64,000 bases of DNA from Telopea speciosissima (Eukaryota; Streptophyta; Magnoliopsida; Proteales; Proteaceae), in assembly GCF_018873765.1 (NCBI RefSeq), contig NC_057917.1, positions 55,238,464 through 55,302,463 on the forward strand, read 5' to 3'. The translations under genes were made by a program, and so were the position numbers. Positions 51,695 through 63,812 of the stretch are shown piece after piece (position 1 is the stretch's first letter; each line of letters opens with the position of its first letter). Under the pieces are notes generated by a model. It was not told the DNA's origin and searched no databases. It saw nothing but the letters and a program-made list of their open reading frames with translations.

Positions 51695-52640
51695 TGATGC
51701 AATCAAGGTACTAAAACTCGGGTCTCGGTACCAACTCGACTCTTGGAAAAACCGAGACGAGTCGAGATCTCGCCGAGTTGGTGTATTTTTTTTTTTTTTT
51801 CAACTCGAAGCCTCAACTTTGGGTCAACCCGAGATCTGGACCCGAGATCCGAGATCTCGCCGAGATATGTCGAGTTTTGTCCAATCAAGTAAGGTATTTA
51901 CGTGGTAGGTGGGTTAAAATAATGGGTCGAAACCGAGACCCAACCGAGATCCGAGATCTCGCCGAGATATTGCACTTTTGAGACTCGTAGGCAGTCTCGT
52001 CTCGGCTTTTCCAAAAACTGAAAAACTCGGCAAGATCTCACGAGTTCTCAAACTATGGATGCAATCATGCAAATAAATCACCTAAAGGGCTTTATTTTAT
52101 TGAAAATAAGCTTTGTGTTAGGTTATGTAGGTGTTGGGCTTTTGATCCCATGGGTTTTGTAATTGGCCAATTTAATAAGCCTAAAATATGGGTAGAAAGT
52201 AGGAAAACGGGATTTACTTCATTAGTTTAGTTAGAGTCCAATTTAGAGTCCGGTTTCTTTATTATTTCACTTTCCTAGTCAATTTAGGATACCTTATTAG
52301 TTAAGGATTGTGTTAGGCCTTTCCTTTTTAGTGTCTAAGTCTTTTTTTGAGTCTTCTATATAAGTTTGTAAGGGAGGCTAGCATTGTAGATGAATTTGAA
52401 TGAATAGAAAAGTTGCTTATGCAATGTTAAAATCCTGAGATAGGATAGGTGAGAGGCCTAGGGTGAGAAGTCCATTCCATTCCCCCATCCCCTTCCATTG
52501 GTTCTTGAATCCAAACCCTAATTTTGTTCAAATCGATCTCAAGAGTGCTACAAGCTGCTGGGATTTCTTTCAACTGATAGTCACATTGATTTCTTGAAAA
52601 TTACCTCATCAAAATCATTGCTGCTTCAACAGGTTACAAA
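51695..52640 (+). repeat. Gypsy-type 3' LTR of the TGATGC family, split by a MITE
   Basis: GCAGGGGAGAAT, a polypurine tract, is followed by TGATGCAA at 51695. After the inserted MITE the LTR resumes at about 52066. It tracks the LTR at 57035: AAATCACC...GGGCTT, then TTGGGCTTTTGATCCCA...GGGTTTT, and then GTGTCTAAGTC with GAGTCTTCTATATAAGTTTG as the TATA region. The end near 52640 is approximate. The upstream body is truncated. Confidence 0.65.
51704..52057. mobile_element. hAT-like MITE family A, copy 4
   Basis: It starts CAAGGTACTAAAACTCGGG and ends GTTCTCAAACTATG. The duplications are identical: GATGCAAT at 51696-51703 and 52058-52065. It is almost the same sequence as copy 2 over 354 bp, so both moved recently or were copied from one active source. 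Confidence 0.93.
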
Positions 52641-53109
52641 TTGGTGGGTTTTTTATTTGTTACTTCAACCAAGGAAATTGTTCCCTCATTTGAGTTCCCA
52701 TTGTTGTCTTGGTTCCCTCATATGATTTCTTGTTTATTAGAGGGTTTTCTACTTGATCCTGCCTGGGATTAAACCTATTCTGGTTCTTGTCTTACATTAC
52801 CCACTCTCTCAACACATGTTTGAAAATATCCACCATGTGTCTGAGTATAATCCTGCTAATCACCCTCATAATATCTGAATCGAATTTCTGGTGGATCCAG
52901 AAATCAGTGCAACTTTTCCACTGTATTCAATAATATAGTCTTAGAATCTAACAAGACATTTTTCCCTTTTCTCAGACTCCAATAGAAGCCCTGAATCTGG
53001 GATCTGAATCTTAACCTGACTGTGGCCTCCATCGACACCATAAAATTCTATGCAAAAGATCCTCATGGATCTCTCTTCTCCTCTTATGGATACAAGATAA
53101 TGAAAATAG
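52641..53109. other. No gene seen
   Basis: This may be internal or flanking sequence of the LTR element. No domain recognised. Confidence 0.35.
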
Positions 53110-53923
53110 TAGGCTTGTCAATCGGTACGGTTTCTGTAATACGGTATGGTTTCGGTACGTTGCCAAAAATAGGCATCCAATACAGATACCGTACTGTACC
53201 GTTTAAGAATACCATTTTCAATACTGATACCATACCGTTTCGATACGGTTTTGGTACGGTATAAAAACTGTATGAAAAACGGTATAAAATCCAGTTTTTT
53301 AAAAAGGGTATTAAAACTAGTATAAATTTGGTACCAAAAAAGGGTATAAAATCCTTTGTCTTATACCTGATTTCAGAAGGAGATGGTCTCTGACAGAATA
53401 CAATTCACATGTCCCATCAAGGGCTTCTCAATGTGGACGCTTGGCTGAGATTTAGTAAATCTGATTTACCTTGAAAATAGAAAAAGTGTAAATCTGACAT
53501 TTAGGGCTTGACTGTTCAATCAACTATTTAGTGTATCTCGGTTGTGTCGGATAATTTACCTTGATGCACATGTCCCAACAGGGCTTGGCTGTTCAGTCAA
53601 CTATTTAGCTGACATTTAGTAAATCTGATTTACCTTGAAAATAGCAAAATGTCCCTTCAAGGGCCTCTCACTCTATTTTTTTTTTATGAAAGTTGAAACC
53701 TGTATCACCACCACCGACAAATTACGGTACCATTTCGGTATAACGGTACGGTTTCGGTACATACCAACAGTATTGTACCCAATACCGATACCTTACCATA
53801 CCGTGGTCAATATTGTTTGATCATACTGTACCGTACCATTTTTGCAACGATACGGTTTGGTACGGTTTTACGCGGGTGGTTTTGGTTTTGGTATACGGTT
53901 GTGGTTCCAAATTGACACCCTTA
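53110..53923. mobile_element. hAT-like MITE family C, copy 3 (CGGTACGGTTTCGGTAC-filled)
   Basis: It starts TAGGCTTGTCAATCGG, and its reverse-complemented end starts TAAGGGTGTCAATTTGG. The duplications are identical: GAAAATAG at 53102-53109 and 53924-53931. Both arms are filled with ACGGTACGGTTTCGGTAC motifs and enclose about 400 bp of unrelated DNA. That core holds an internal duplication of TGACATTTAGTAAATCTGAT-type sequence. Confidence 0.92.
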
Positions 53924-55419
53924 GAAAATAGTACTTCTTAAGTGTAAAAATCCAAACCCAGATACAGGTAAAGGTACAGCCCTCAAGGGCGCTGATCAAA
54001 CGATCGCTAAAATCATGTGGAATCATTCAAAACATATCATCAGATTTAAACCTTAAACACAACATATTCAAACGATAGCCTTAAATCCCATAAAAACTCC
54101 TACTGGTGGCAGTCTAATGTTTGTCCAAACTAAAATCCCAAATTCCAATCTATCAGAGTTTACCTTTCAAACTGCTCCCTATTACATCTAGTTAATGAAA
54201 TAAAATAGTGAATGAAAACAAGTCTTCAAATCACCCTCGAACTCTCTACCTGAAGCATACTTCTGTCTCAAACCTCTGTGATGTTAAAAATGGGGTGAGC
54301 TAAACAGCCCAGTAAGATAGAATATAGCAAGAGAACAACACATTAACAACAACCAAACAATCACGACAATTAAATCAAACACTTTTTAGATTTTCTCAAA
54401 ACAACACTATTCGATAAAAACACTTTTAGTTTTCTCAAAATAACACTTTCACAAAAAACCTTTAATTACCACCACTCTGTATCACTCTAGTGGGCACTGA
54501 GGGAAATAGGCTGCCATCGCCCATAATACGAGAGGAACACGACCCCCTTACAATTACTTACAATCACTTACGGTTGTCACCACTCTGTGACTAATTATAC
54601 ACCATTGGAAACTCATTTGTGCACAGCGGGTATGATTTCCGCGGCTCCACGGAAAACCTCTCTGGTGGCTATGACTCTCCACCGGCACGGGGCAGTCTAT
54701 TTACCCTCAAACACTTACATCACTTACCTCTCTTTCACAAACACTTACATCCCTTACCACTCTTTCACAAACACTTTCTTTAACAATTACACCTTTAAAA
54801 TACACCAAGTGAAAACACAGGTAAAATCCACAAGTAAGATCCAAAACCACTTTCTCAATCACCACACATAGGTTCCATCATCGCAAGGATTCACTTACAC
54901 AATCACAAGCAACACTTGATCACTAATAAATCGCTATACCTCGACAAGTACAATGCAAATCACTATAGTTCAGCATATCACTTTCAGTGACAACATTCCA
55001 CATAAAGCACAAGTCAAACATACCATATAAAACACAAGTCAAACATACCACACACACATGTGATGCATACTCACTAGAATCCACTTACCTCAGTCTGCAA
55101 GTCTCCTACTTCAACTCTCTGAGTTCTAGGTACTCAAAAATAGTCACAACCTGCAAAATACCATTTTATCCTCCATTAATACCCTAATCTACACACAAAA
55201 CCAGTATATTATTTTCCCCAAAAATCCTTTCTTAGAACACCTAAATAAACTCCTAACACGCGTACCTACACGCTCCCCCAACAAGACTAGGTACGAATCG
55301 GACTAACTAGGTACTAAACCCCATGTACAGCAGGTCACTCAACAGAAATGCATCCCAAAACCAAGGCATAACAGGAAGGTGATTGAATCAAATCTGAACT
55401 GGGAAGAACGACTCAGTTT

Positions 55420-56010
55420 TAGGGTTAAACCAGGATTTTAACCTTAAAACAGAATGGTTTTCAATGTAGGGAAAAACCAGAATTTTACTTTAAAACAATA
55501 TAGGTTTTAATGCAGCAAAAGCAGAAATCAGCTTTAAACAGTATAGGATTCAATGCAATAAAAATCCAGGAATTAGCTTTAAAGCAGTGTAGGTTTCAAT
55601 GCAGTAAAAATCAGGAATTAGATTTAAAGCAGAGTAGGTTTCAATGCAGTAAAAATCAGGAGTTAGCTTTAAAACAGTGAAAGTTTCAATGCAGTAAAAT
55701 CAGGAGTTAGCTTTAGAACAGTGTAAGTTTCAATGCAGTAAAAATCAGGCGTTAGCTTTAAAACAGTGTAAGTTTCAATGCAGTAAAAATTCAGGAACTA
55801 GCTTTAAATCAGAGAAGGTTCCAATGCAGTAAAATTCAGAAATTGACTTTAAAATCAGAGAAGGTTCCAATGCAGCAAAATCGGAAATTAACTTTAAAAT
55901 CAGAGAAGGTTCCAATGCAGCAAAAACCAGAAATTACTTTAAAGCAGTCTAGGTTCCTATGCAGCAAAACTAGAAATTACTTTAAAACAGAGTAGGTTCC
56001 CATCAAAAGC
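55420..56010. repeat. About 11-12 tandem units of about 50 bp in the solo LTR
   Basis: The unit is close to GGTTTCAATGCAGTAAAAATC followed by AGGAATTAGCTTTAAAACAGTGTA. It varies from 45 to 53 bp and diverges toward both ends; the middle copies are the most alike. Confidence 0.9.
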
Positions 56011-56567
56011 ATTAGGAAAAACAAAAGACGGCGTAGATCACTTACCTGCCATGACACTAGTGTGGAATGGGAAAATAAAAAAAACAGCAGCACTGTTTCT
56101 TGACGGCAGTCCCTCTCGCTTCTCCCTTCTCCTTCCACAACCTCTTCTTCTTGTCCCTTTCTCTTCCTACAATTCTCTCCTCTCTCTCGATCTCTTTCTT
56201 TTTTTTTTTTTTTTGTACTTCCTTCCCTCTCTCGATCTCCTTCTATGTATGTCTTTCTCTTTCTTTCCCTCTTGCGGAAAGTCTCTCTCTTTCCCTATCT
56301 CTCTCGGTTTCTCCCTCTTCCTCTCTTTCTTGCGAGATTCTCTCACTCTCTCCCTATCTCTCTCGGTTTCTCTCTCTCCCTCTCACACACGATATTTCTG
56401 CCCCCCCCCTTTTTTTATTTACTTATTTTTAACTCACTCTCCTATTTTATCTCTGCCCTCTAATCTTTCCACGTTTATGAAGTTTCCCCCCCCCCCTTCT
56501 CACGGTTTGTTTGGTAGGGTGAGGTCCACCAGCCTAAGGCTGAAATAAAAATAAAAGAAATTTAACT

Positions 56568-56650
56568 ATGTTGTTCACCCACCCCTAAGACATGAACCCA
56601 AGACCTCATGGTTAATTAAAGTCTCAACCACTAAGCTAGATACTCACTTG
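56568..56650 (-). repeat. tRNA-like (SINE-like) patch in the solo LTR
   Basis: The minus strand reads TAGCTTAGTGGTTGAGAC (A box-like), and after about 25 bases GGTCTTGGGTTCATGTC (B box-like). It does not fold as a normal tRNA with matching acceptor ends, so it is probably a tRNA-derived relic. Confidence 0.4.
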
Positions 56651-58217
56651 TTTATTAAATCCCCAAAACAATATTTAAATAAAGAAAGAAAACACTTTTT
56701 AATTCTTAAATGTCATTCTGCCATTCAGTACTAGGTTACCTCTAGAATTAAATTCTACACACAATGGCAATAAAAAAAAATTTTATTATTATTATTAATT
56801 TACAGATTTGCCCCTGAAGTGTAAAATTACGAAAATACCCCTGATGTGTAGAATTATGAAAATAGCCCTGGGTATAGATAATTAATTAGTCATTAACACA
56901 TTTAGGCTTTCAAAATTTTGAGGCATTACATTAAGTTTCTCCTGTTTCTTGGTAATCAAACATAATTCTCCCTTTTACTGAAATTGGACTGTATGCATTT
57001 CCTTTATGAGTGGTGGTTTATCTTAGAATCTTTTTGATGCAGATTTATCACCAAACTGGGCTTCTTTTATTAGAAATAAGTCTAGAGTTGGGTTACATGC
57101 ATGTTGGGCCTTTGTTCCCAAGGGTTTTCTATGTATTAGGCCACTTTAATGAGCCTAAACTAGGGGTATATAGGTTGCATACGGAATTAGCCCAATACTT
57201 AGTTTATTTTTATGTTTTTTAATTGAACCGGTTCAAATTGGTTACATCCAATTGGTTCAATTTAAGTGATCATGTGACTTGGTTAAGTGGTCATGTGATG
57301 TAAGTTGGGCTGGATTAGGACTCTAAGTCCAGCTATGTTTTGAGTCTATTTCTTTTAGTATTTTAGTTTCTTAGTTAGTTTAAGTTGCCTAATAAGTTAG
57401 GGATAGGGTTAGGCCATTCCTTTTTAGTGTCTAAGTCTATTTTTGAGTCTTCTATATAAGTTTGTAAGGGAGGCCAGCATTACATACGAATTTTGATTAA
57501 TAAAAACTCAGCTTTATGCTTGCTGCCTTTGTTGCTGCCTTTGCTCCATCGTGAGTGTGCCTTGTGAGTGATATCAAGGTTGCCTTGTGAGTAATATCAA
57601 GGTGAAGGGATTGGTGGATTTCCAATCTACTCCTTGCATCGTGAAGATCGGGAGGACTGCTACTTATCTCCTTGCATCTTGTAGATCGGGAGACCCCATT
57701 GTTCATCTTCAAAGCTGCTGCCATTGAAGATCTCTTCAAATCCACTAAGTTTGAATCTGAACTTTGTTTAAACCTTCTTCTTCTCACTCCTACCTCAACT
57801 AAGACTCCCTCATAAATCCAGATCTAGCCATCAATTTCAAACCAAACTTTCAGCATACATCCCTTACATCATTGTTGACACTCGATCCAAGTTTCAGCCC
57901 CAAACTCCCACTCTAACCCCTTCATCTCCTTGCTCCATTAAAACCCAAACCCAAAACCCTAAATTCAATTCTGCCCAAAATTGCAGTATTTCAAAACTCA
58001 TCTAAACCCTAACCTTTTTATACCATATTGACCCCCTAGACTTGCCCATTAATACCATATAAACCCCTTTCCCAATATCCAACCCAAACCCTAGGAATTG
58101 ACCTAAATCCTAGTGCTGTCCATTCGAACCAGCAGCCCCTTTTGTTATTTGATCCTGTTGTTTGGCTCCTAGTAGGTCTCCTACCTATCTAGGACTACAT
58201 TAAGTGGTATCAAAGCC

Positions 58218-59922
58218 ATGGATGTATATGGCATTCCAGTTCTGCCACCTCCACCAGATGAACAAGGTTTATTTGCCCTACCCTCATATGATAGTGATGA
58301 TGGGGCTGATTACTATGAAGACTTGGGTGAAGATTATGAAGATACCCGAGGAGTACATGTTGTAGCACGTATATTGACGGTTGAAACTGAAGGTGAAGAT
58401 TGGCGACGTAGCTGCATATTCTATACTCGTATGAAGGCTGGAGAACGCACTGCTCAGATTATTGTTGATAGTGGCAGTTGTGTTAATGTGGTTTCTGAAA
58501 GATATGTGCAGAAGGCCAATCTGAAGCGTGAAAAGCATCCTCTACCTTACAAGGTTGCTCTACTGAATGGCAACAAATTAGAGGTAAATGAAAGGTGCTA
58601 TGTTCCTTTACAACTCCAACACTATGCTGAAGAGGTTTGGTGCGACATCATCCCAATGCAAATGACTGATGTGTTATTGGGAAGACCCTGGTTATATGAC
58701 AACGATGTTGCTATTTATGGAAGAAAAAATCAGTGTGTGTTTCAACACAAGGGACAACAGATCATTCTAAATCCTCTTAATCTACCCTCCGAGATGCGCA
58801 AACGACAAATTATGCGCACCAACCAGAAGGGGACAGATTGTGAGAGTAAAGTCTTAGCTGTACCACAAAAGGAATTTGAGCAGACCAGCCATGATTCAGG
58901 TCTGATCCTAGACGTGGTTACACAACAAGTTGCTGCCCAGCCTAAGGTCAAGTTAGCACCATAGTTCAAAATCTCGCGAAATTTCAAATTTCGCCAAATT
59001 TCATATATCTCGAGCTGTCCGAGATACGATACCAATCCGAAATGAAAAAATACCATATTTCGACGATATCTCGTGAGATATCGACGAAATATCGTGGACT
59101 CACGATATATCGCGAGATATTGAAAAAGTCATGTGCAATATTTCGAATATTTCGGAAATTTCGGTCATCTCGTTTCGGAAATTTTGGTAATTTCGGTAAT
59201 CTCGTTTCGAAAATTTTGGAAATCTCGGTCATTTTGGCATTTTACACCCACAGAAAAATACCATATTTCGACGACGAAATTTCGGTATCTCGGAAATTTC
59301 GGTCAGACCGAAACGAAACGAGATTTAGTACCATGGTTAGCACAGCCCATCAAGGAATTATTGCATGATTTTTCTGATGTAGTGTCAAAGGAGTTGCCAA
59401 ACGAGTTACCCCCACTGAGAAATATTCAGCATGTAATTGATTTGGTGCCTGGTTCTACTTTACCAAATCTGCCAGCCTACAGAATGAATCCTACAGAGCA
59501 TGATGAACTCAAGAAGCATGTCGGAGAGCTGCTCCAAAAGGGTTTCATTCAAGAGAGCCTAAGTCCTTGTGCTGATACAACGGGAAATGAAGAGGTGATT
59601 CCACAGGAGAACAATGACCTTCAAGATGTTGTTCTTGAAGAGGTGGAGCTTGTGTCTCAAGCATTAGATGAGAAGGTTACTAACACTGAAGACTCTATGG
59701 ACAGGACATTCACAGTTGCTGTTGATTCAGAAAAGGAACATATAGAGTTTGTTATGCCACCATGGTTCTTCGAAGAGAAAGCTCCACGCCTTGAAGATTT
59801 TATTCCTAATGTCCCTGCCTCACTAGAATTTTGTTTGGGAATGGTTAAAGCTGCTACTCACAAGTTGTTTCCCCCTCATCACTGCAAAATTCGAGGACGA
59901 ATTTTTTCAAGCTGGGTAGAGT
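58218..59922 (+). pseudogene. Rearranged Gypsy polyprotein (protease, RT start, acidic tail)
   Basis: The frame opens MDVYGIPVLPPPPDEQG, 13 bp after the primer-binding site starts, with no gag domain. The aspartic protease follows, with active site IIVDSGSCVNVVS at about residues 87-99 and DVLLGRPWLYDNDV later. A MITE at 58960-59335 ends this frame at a stop (58964). Past it the frame resumes with IKELLHDFSDVVSKELP, then AYRMNPTEHDELKK and GFIQESLSPC, the conserved start of Gypsy RT. It then jumps to an acidic tail, GNEEVIPQENND...DEKVTNTED, and the usual CKIRGRIFSS end. The RT catalytic core, RNase H and integrase are deleted. Confidence 0.85.
58960..59335. mobile_element. hAT-like MITE family A, copy 5 (GAAATTTCG-rich)
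   Basis: It starts CATAGTTCAAAATCTCG, and its reverse-complemented end starts CATGGTACTAAATCTCG. The duplications are identical: GTTAGCAC at 58952-58959 and 59336-59343. Its interior uses AAATTTCG/CGAAATTT and GATATCTCG motifs rather than GAGATCTCG. It inserts into the Gypsy polyprotein frame and truncates it. Confidence 0.93.
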
Positions 59923-61065
59923 TGATGCAGATTTATCACCAAACTGGGCTTCTTTTATTAGGAATAAGTCTAGGGTTGGGTTACATGCATGTTGGGCCTT
60001 TGTTCCCAAGGGTTTTCTATGTATTAGGCCACTTTAATGAGCCTAAACTAGGGGTATATGGGTTGCATACGGGATTAGCCCAATACTTAGTTTATTTTTA
60101 TGTTTTTTAATTGAACCGGTTCAAATTGGTTGCATCCAATTGGTTCAATTTAAGTGATCATGTGACTTGGTTAAGTGGTCATGTGATGTAAGTTGGGCTA
60201 GATTAGGACTCTATAAGTCCAGCTATGCTTTTGAGTCTATTTCTTTTAGTATTTTAGTTTCCTAGGTAGTTTAAGTTGCCTAATAGGTTAGGGATAGGGT
60301 TAGGCCATTCCTTTTTAGTGTCTAAGTCTATTTTTGAGTCTTCTATATAAGTTTGTAAAGGAGGCCAGCATTACATACGAATTTTGATTAATAAAAACTC
60401 AGCTTTATGCTTGCTGCCTTTGCTCCATCATGAGTGTGCCTTGTGAGTAATATCAAGGTGAAGGGATTGGTGGATCTCCAATCGACTCCTTGCATCGTGA
60501 AGATTGGGAGGGCTGCTACTTATCTCCTTGCATCTTGTAGATCGGGAGACCCCATTGTTCATCTTCAAAGCTGCTGCCATTGAAGATCTCTTCAAATCCA
60601 CTAAGTTTGAATCTGAACTTTGTTTAAACCGTCTTATTCTCACTCCTACCTCAACTAGGACTCCCTCATAAATCCAGATCTAGCCATCAGTTTCAAACCA
60701 AACTTTCAGCATACATCCCTTACATCATTGTTGACACTCGATCCAAGTTTCAGCCCCAAACTCCCACTCTAACCCCTTCATCTCCTTGCTCCATTAAAAC
60801 CCAAACCCAAAACCCTAAAATTCAATTCCACCCAAAATTGCAGAATTTCAAAACTCATCTAAACCCTAACTTTTTATACCATATTGACCCCCTAGACCTG
60901 CTCATTAATACCCTATAAACCTCTTTCCCAATATCTAACCCAAACCCTAGGAATTGACCTAAATCCTAGTGCTGTCCATTCGAACCAGCAGCCCCTTTTG
61001 TTATTTGATCCTGTTGTTTGGCTCCTAGTAAGTCTCCTAGCTATCTAGGGGACTACATTACTTTT

Positions 61066-61160
61066 TAATCTAAAGCATCCTCATAGTCTTAATTTGGGTC
61101 TTAACTCCTCCACAAGCTCATGAACCAATATCATATCATCAGCAAATAGCATACACCATG
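61066..61160 (-). pseudogene. RTE-type RT fragment with FADD motif
   Basis: The minus strand encodes WCMLFADDMILV and then HELVEELRPKLRL, the catalytic motif region of plant RTE reverse transcriptase. Only about 30 codons remain. Confidence 0.75.
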
Positions 61161-61169
61161 GGTTTATGC

Positions 61170-61695
61170 CTAGCCAACTCATTCTTAAGTAAAGAAGAAG
61201 GGCTCAATCTGTGTGGGAGTGTCTCTTTATGCATGCCTCTGTGTGTGTGTGTGTGTGTGTGTGAACTGTGAACATGCAAGGGAGAGGTAAGCTCCTGGCT
61301 TGCACGAGTTTGCTTAACTTCTAACTCTGGTTGTATGTAAGATGATTGATGGGCTAATAAATGCATATATCACTCACTTGGCAACCAACCCTTTCTAACA
61401 ACTATTCAAACTATGGGGAAAACCTTTTTTTTTTTTTCGGATTCTTTATCAAGGAGAGTTAAGGAACATAACAATGCAGAAATCCTGAGAGATCGGAGGA
61501 CGTTTATTATAGCATGTGTATCTTCCCTTGTGTATAGCTCTGTTCCTTAGTACATAAAGTATAGCAGGCCTACTCTTTACGTCAACAAAAGCACCTTAAC
61601 TCATCCATCGAAAAAAACATCTAGTATCAGTGTGGAACGTTTAGCAACAGAGAACATTAATTTGAAACCATGGAAACTATTACAGAAAACTTTCA
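61170..61695. other. No gene seen; GT microsatellite
   Basis: A (GT)n tract lies at about 61243-61262. The rest is AT-rich with no recognised feature. Confidence 0.45.
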
Positions 61696-61699
61696 ATAG

Positions 61700-61835
61700 T
61701 AGAGTTGTCACGGCATCTAGGCGACCCCAGGCAATGGAGGAGGTCTGGACGCAAGGTGACACCAAGAAGGCAATCAAGGCGTCCAAGTCACCAGCCTAGG
61801 CAACCAAGGCGCCTGGACGCCTAGGCGACTACTCA
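61700..61835. mobile_element. hAT-like MITE family B, decayed copy
   Basis: It contains AGAGTTGTCACGGCATCTAGG at the left and GGCGCCTGGACGCCTAGGCGAC at the right, with GGCGAC/CAAGGCG motifs between. It resembles the 123-bp copy at 7091. No duplication could be fixed, so the ends are approximate. Confidence 0.6.
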
Positions 61836-62066
61836 TTAGATATTCAAATATGACTTGTAAGAGAACTTACTATAAACTCTTCATATCAACATAATCATTA
61901 CTCTTCCTGATCCCTAGAGGAAAAAAAAAGGTAGGGGTGATATAGATGATCAGGGGTGTGAAGTGTGATAGAAAATGAAATATCAAGTTTTCTGGTGGGG
62001 GGTAGGTAGGATGAACCCTAGGCATAGGATAAACACCTCCCTTACAAGATCCCAAATAAACCCAAG

Positions 62067-62797
62067 CAAGGTACTAAAACTCGGAACTCGGTACCAACTC
62101 GGCCCTTGGAAAAACCAAGTCGAGTCAAGATCTCACCGAGTTGGTGCATTTTTTTTTCCGACTCGAAGCCTCAACTCGGTCGCAATGGCACTATCAGATT
62201 TTGTAAAAACAAAGTCCAAATATGAGTTTCACTTCGGACCATAGGTTGGTAGGCAACAACATACTAAAATACCCTACTCTACACATAATTTAGTAATAGA
62301 AAGCAATCAAAACATTCAATTAATGTTCTTAAAATAACTTAAATAAGCATTAGAAATGTTAAAAGTGTACAATACATCAATCTTTAAACAAATGTTACAT
62401 AAAATGTGATATGTTAATGTATTCAGTCCCAACACGATCCATATAGAATTCCCATGTCATAGTGTTGCTGTAGTTTTGCACATAGTATGCCACTTGAAGA
62501 TGTGTAGCTGAATCCTTCAAATGTGCAGCTGATTCAACTCTCCCGAAGGTCGGAACTTGAAATCCACAGGTAAAATGAAGGAGCTTCAAATGGGGAAAAA
62601 AAATGGCCTTTGAACAGAACTCGACCGAGATATGTTGAGTTAGGTAAGTTTTAAAGAGGTAGATGGGTCGAGTTCTGGGTCGACCCGAGATCTCAAGTTA
62701 TCTGAGAACTCGACCGAGATAGTGTAATTTTTAAAATCGTTTGGTAACTCGACTCGATTTCTCAAAAAACCGAGATCTCGCGAGTTCTCAAACCATG
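62067..62797. mobile_element. hAT-like MITE family A, copy 6 (731 bp)
   Basis: It starts CAAGGTACTAAAACTCGG and ends GAGTTCTCAAACCATG. The duplications are identical: AACCCAAG at 62059-62066 and 62798-62805. The ends match copies 2 and 4, but the centre (about 62170-62610) holds extra AT-rich DNA. Confidence 0.9.
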
Positions 62798-62805
62798 AAC
62801 CCAAG

Positions 62806-63812
62806 TCAAAAAGTCAACAGAAGTCAACCTTCTCAGACGAAGGTCAAACTCTGACAATCACTCACAAATAAATACAATAGGTGATCTTCAAAAGACAGAA
62901 GTGATCTAAAGGTCGGCTTAAAACTAATAGTTAAATCTGAAACACAAATTCAGAAAAGAGGAGAATTTTCATTACTCAAATTCAGGTTGAATGTCACTCT
63001 AGGCTGGATCAATCAATCCCCAAAATATGATTTAAAACTAAGGGCTGGATTCAAAGTAATTAAAGACACTTCAGGTCTAAAACAGAAAATAGGCTGAAAC
63101 AGGAGATTTTTAATAGCAGCAGATCAGAGAGTCAGATACTCTCCAGACCCTGGTTGAAGGTCTATCTTGGGGAGACCTTGAACGCCCCAAAACCTGGTCC
63201 TGATCTGATGGATAGAACAGACTCAGGTGAATAATCAAATCAGGCAGAAAAATAATCCAAAACAGGGTAGCCGCAGGTTGTAAATCAAGGTTCTATTGAT
63301 ATAGAACAGCAAGAACAGATCAGTGAGAATAACAGTAAATTGGGAAAGACGAGATAACTGAAATCACAGAAGAAATCAAAGCACAGCAAGTTCAATCAAT
63401 GGAGATTCAAATCAGCACCTTAATCGCAAGGAAAACAGAACATAAGAGAAGAAGAATAGATAACTATGGCTTTCCACCAAGAACAAGGAATAGAATCTCA
63501 CTGCCCTCCAAGGATCTCTCCCCCTACTGAATCGCACAGCATCCATTGAAGAAAACTTCAAACTTTTACTCATCTAAAATCGTACAGAGCCTTGGCTCAT
63601 TACAAGCTATTTATAAAAACTAAAGCATATTCCTAATCTGAATAAGAAAGTAAAATCCTATTGCTAAGCAACAGAATTAAGAAGCATAATAATGAAAGGA
63701 AACCTTCTCATGCAAGGTGACGGAATTCAAAGCCTATTAAGCAACTTAAAATTAAAAAGAACTAACTAAGCCTAACCCCGTATGCCTACCTTCTACCCAT
63801 ATTTTAGGCCCA
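62806..63812 (-). repeat. LTR of the TGATGC family, minus strand, cut by a LINE
   Basis: On the minus strand the part next to the LINE reads GCCTAAAATATGGGTAGAAGG. This matches GCCTAAAATATGGGTAGAAAG in the LTR at about 52170. A TATA-like TTTATAAATAGC lies at about 63609-63620. The boundary on the left is uncertain. Confidence 0.5.

Larger units (their letters stand above)
53943..56930 (-). mobile_element. Solo LTR of 2988 bp
   Basis: On the plus strand it runs TGTAAAAATCC...GAGGCATTACA, with identical 5-bp duplications TTAAG at 53938-53942 and 56931-56935. As a minus-strand LTR it begins TGTAATGCCTCAAAATTTTG, a start common in plant Ty3/Gypsy LTRs. No polyprotein frame or partner LTR is present, so it most likely formed by LTR-LTR recombination. 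It contains a tandem repeat (55420-56010) and a tRNA-like patch (56568-56650). Confidence 0.85.
57035..61060 (+). mobile_element. Non-autonomous Ty3/Gypsy element with both LTRs
   Basis: The LTRs are 57035-58202 (1168 bp) and 59923-61060 (1138 bp). Both start TGATGCAGATTTATCACC and end GACTACATTA. The 5-bp duplications are identical: CTTTT at 57030-57034 and 61061-61065. A primer-binding site, TGGTATCAAAGCC, lies at 58205. The LTRs differ by few substitutions and small indels, so insertion is fairly recent. The 1.7-kb interior keeps only protease, the extreme start of RT and an acidic tail. It must rely on another element for movement. Confidence 0.92.

Noticed and set aside
56051..56548. 165-codon Leu/Ser/Phe-rich frame as a secreted or membrane protein
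   Set aside because: It is translated from CT-rich repeats within the solo LTR, and three overlapping frames look equally open.
57497..57787. Minus-strand frame repeated at 60428-60643 as a duplicated gene
   Set aside because: Both lie at the same place in the two LTRs of the Gypsy element, so the duplication is the LTR pair.
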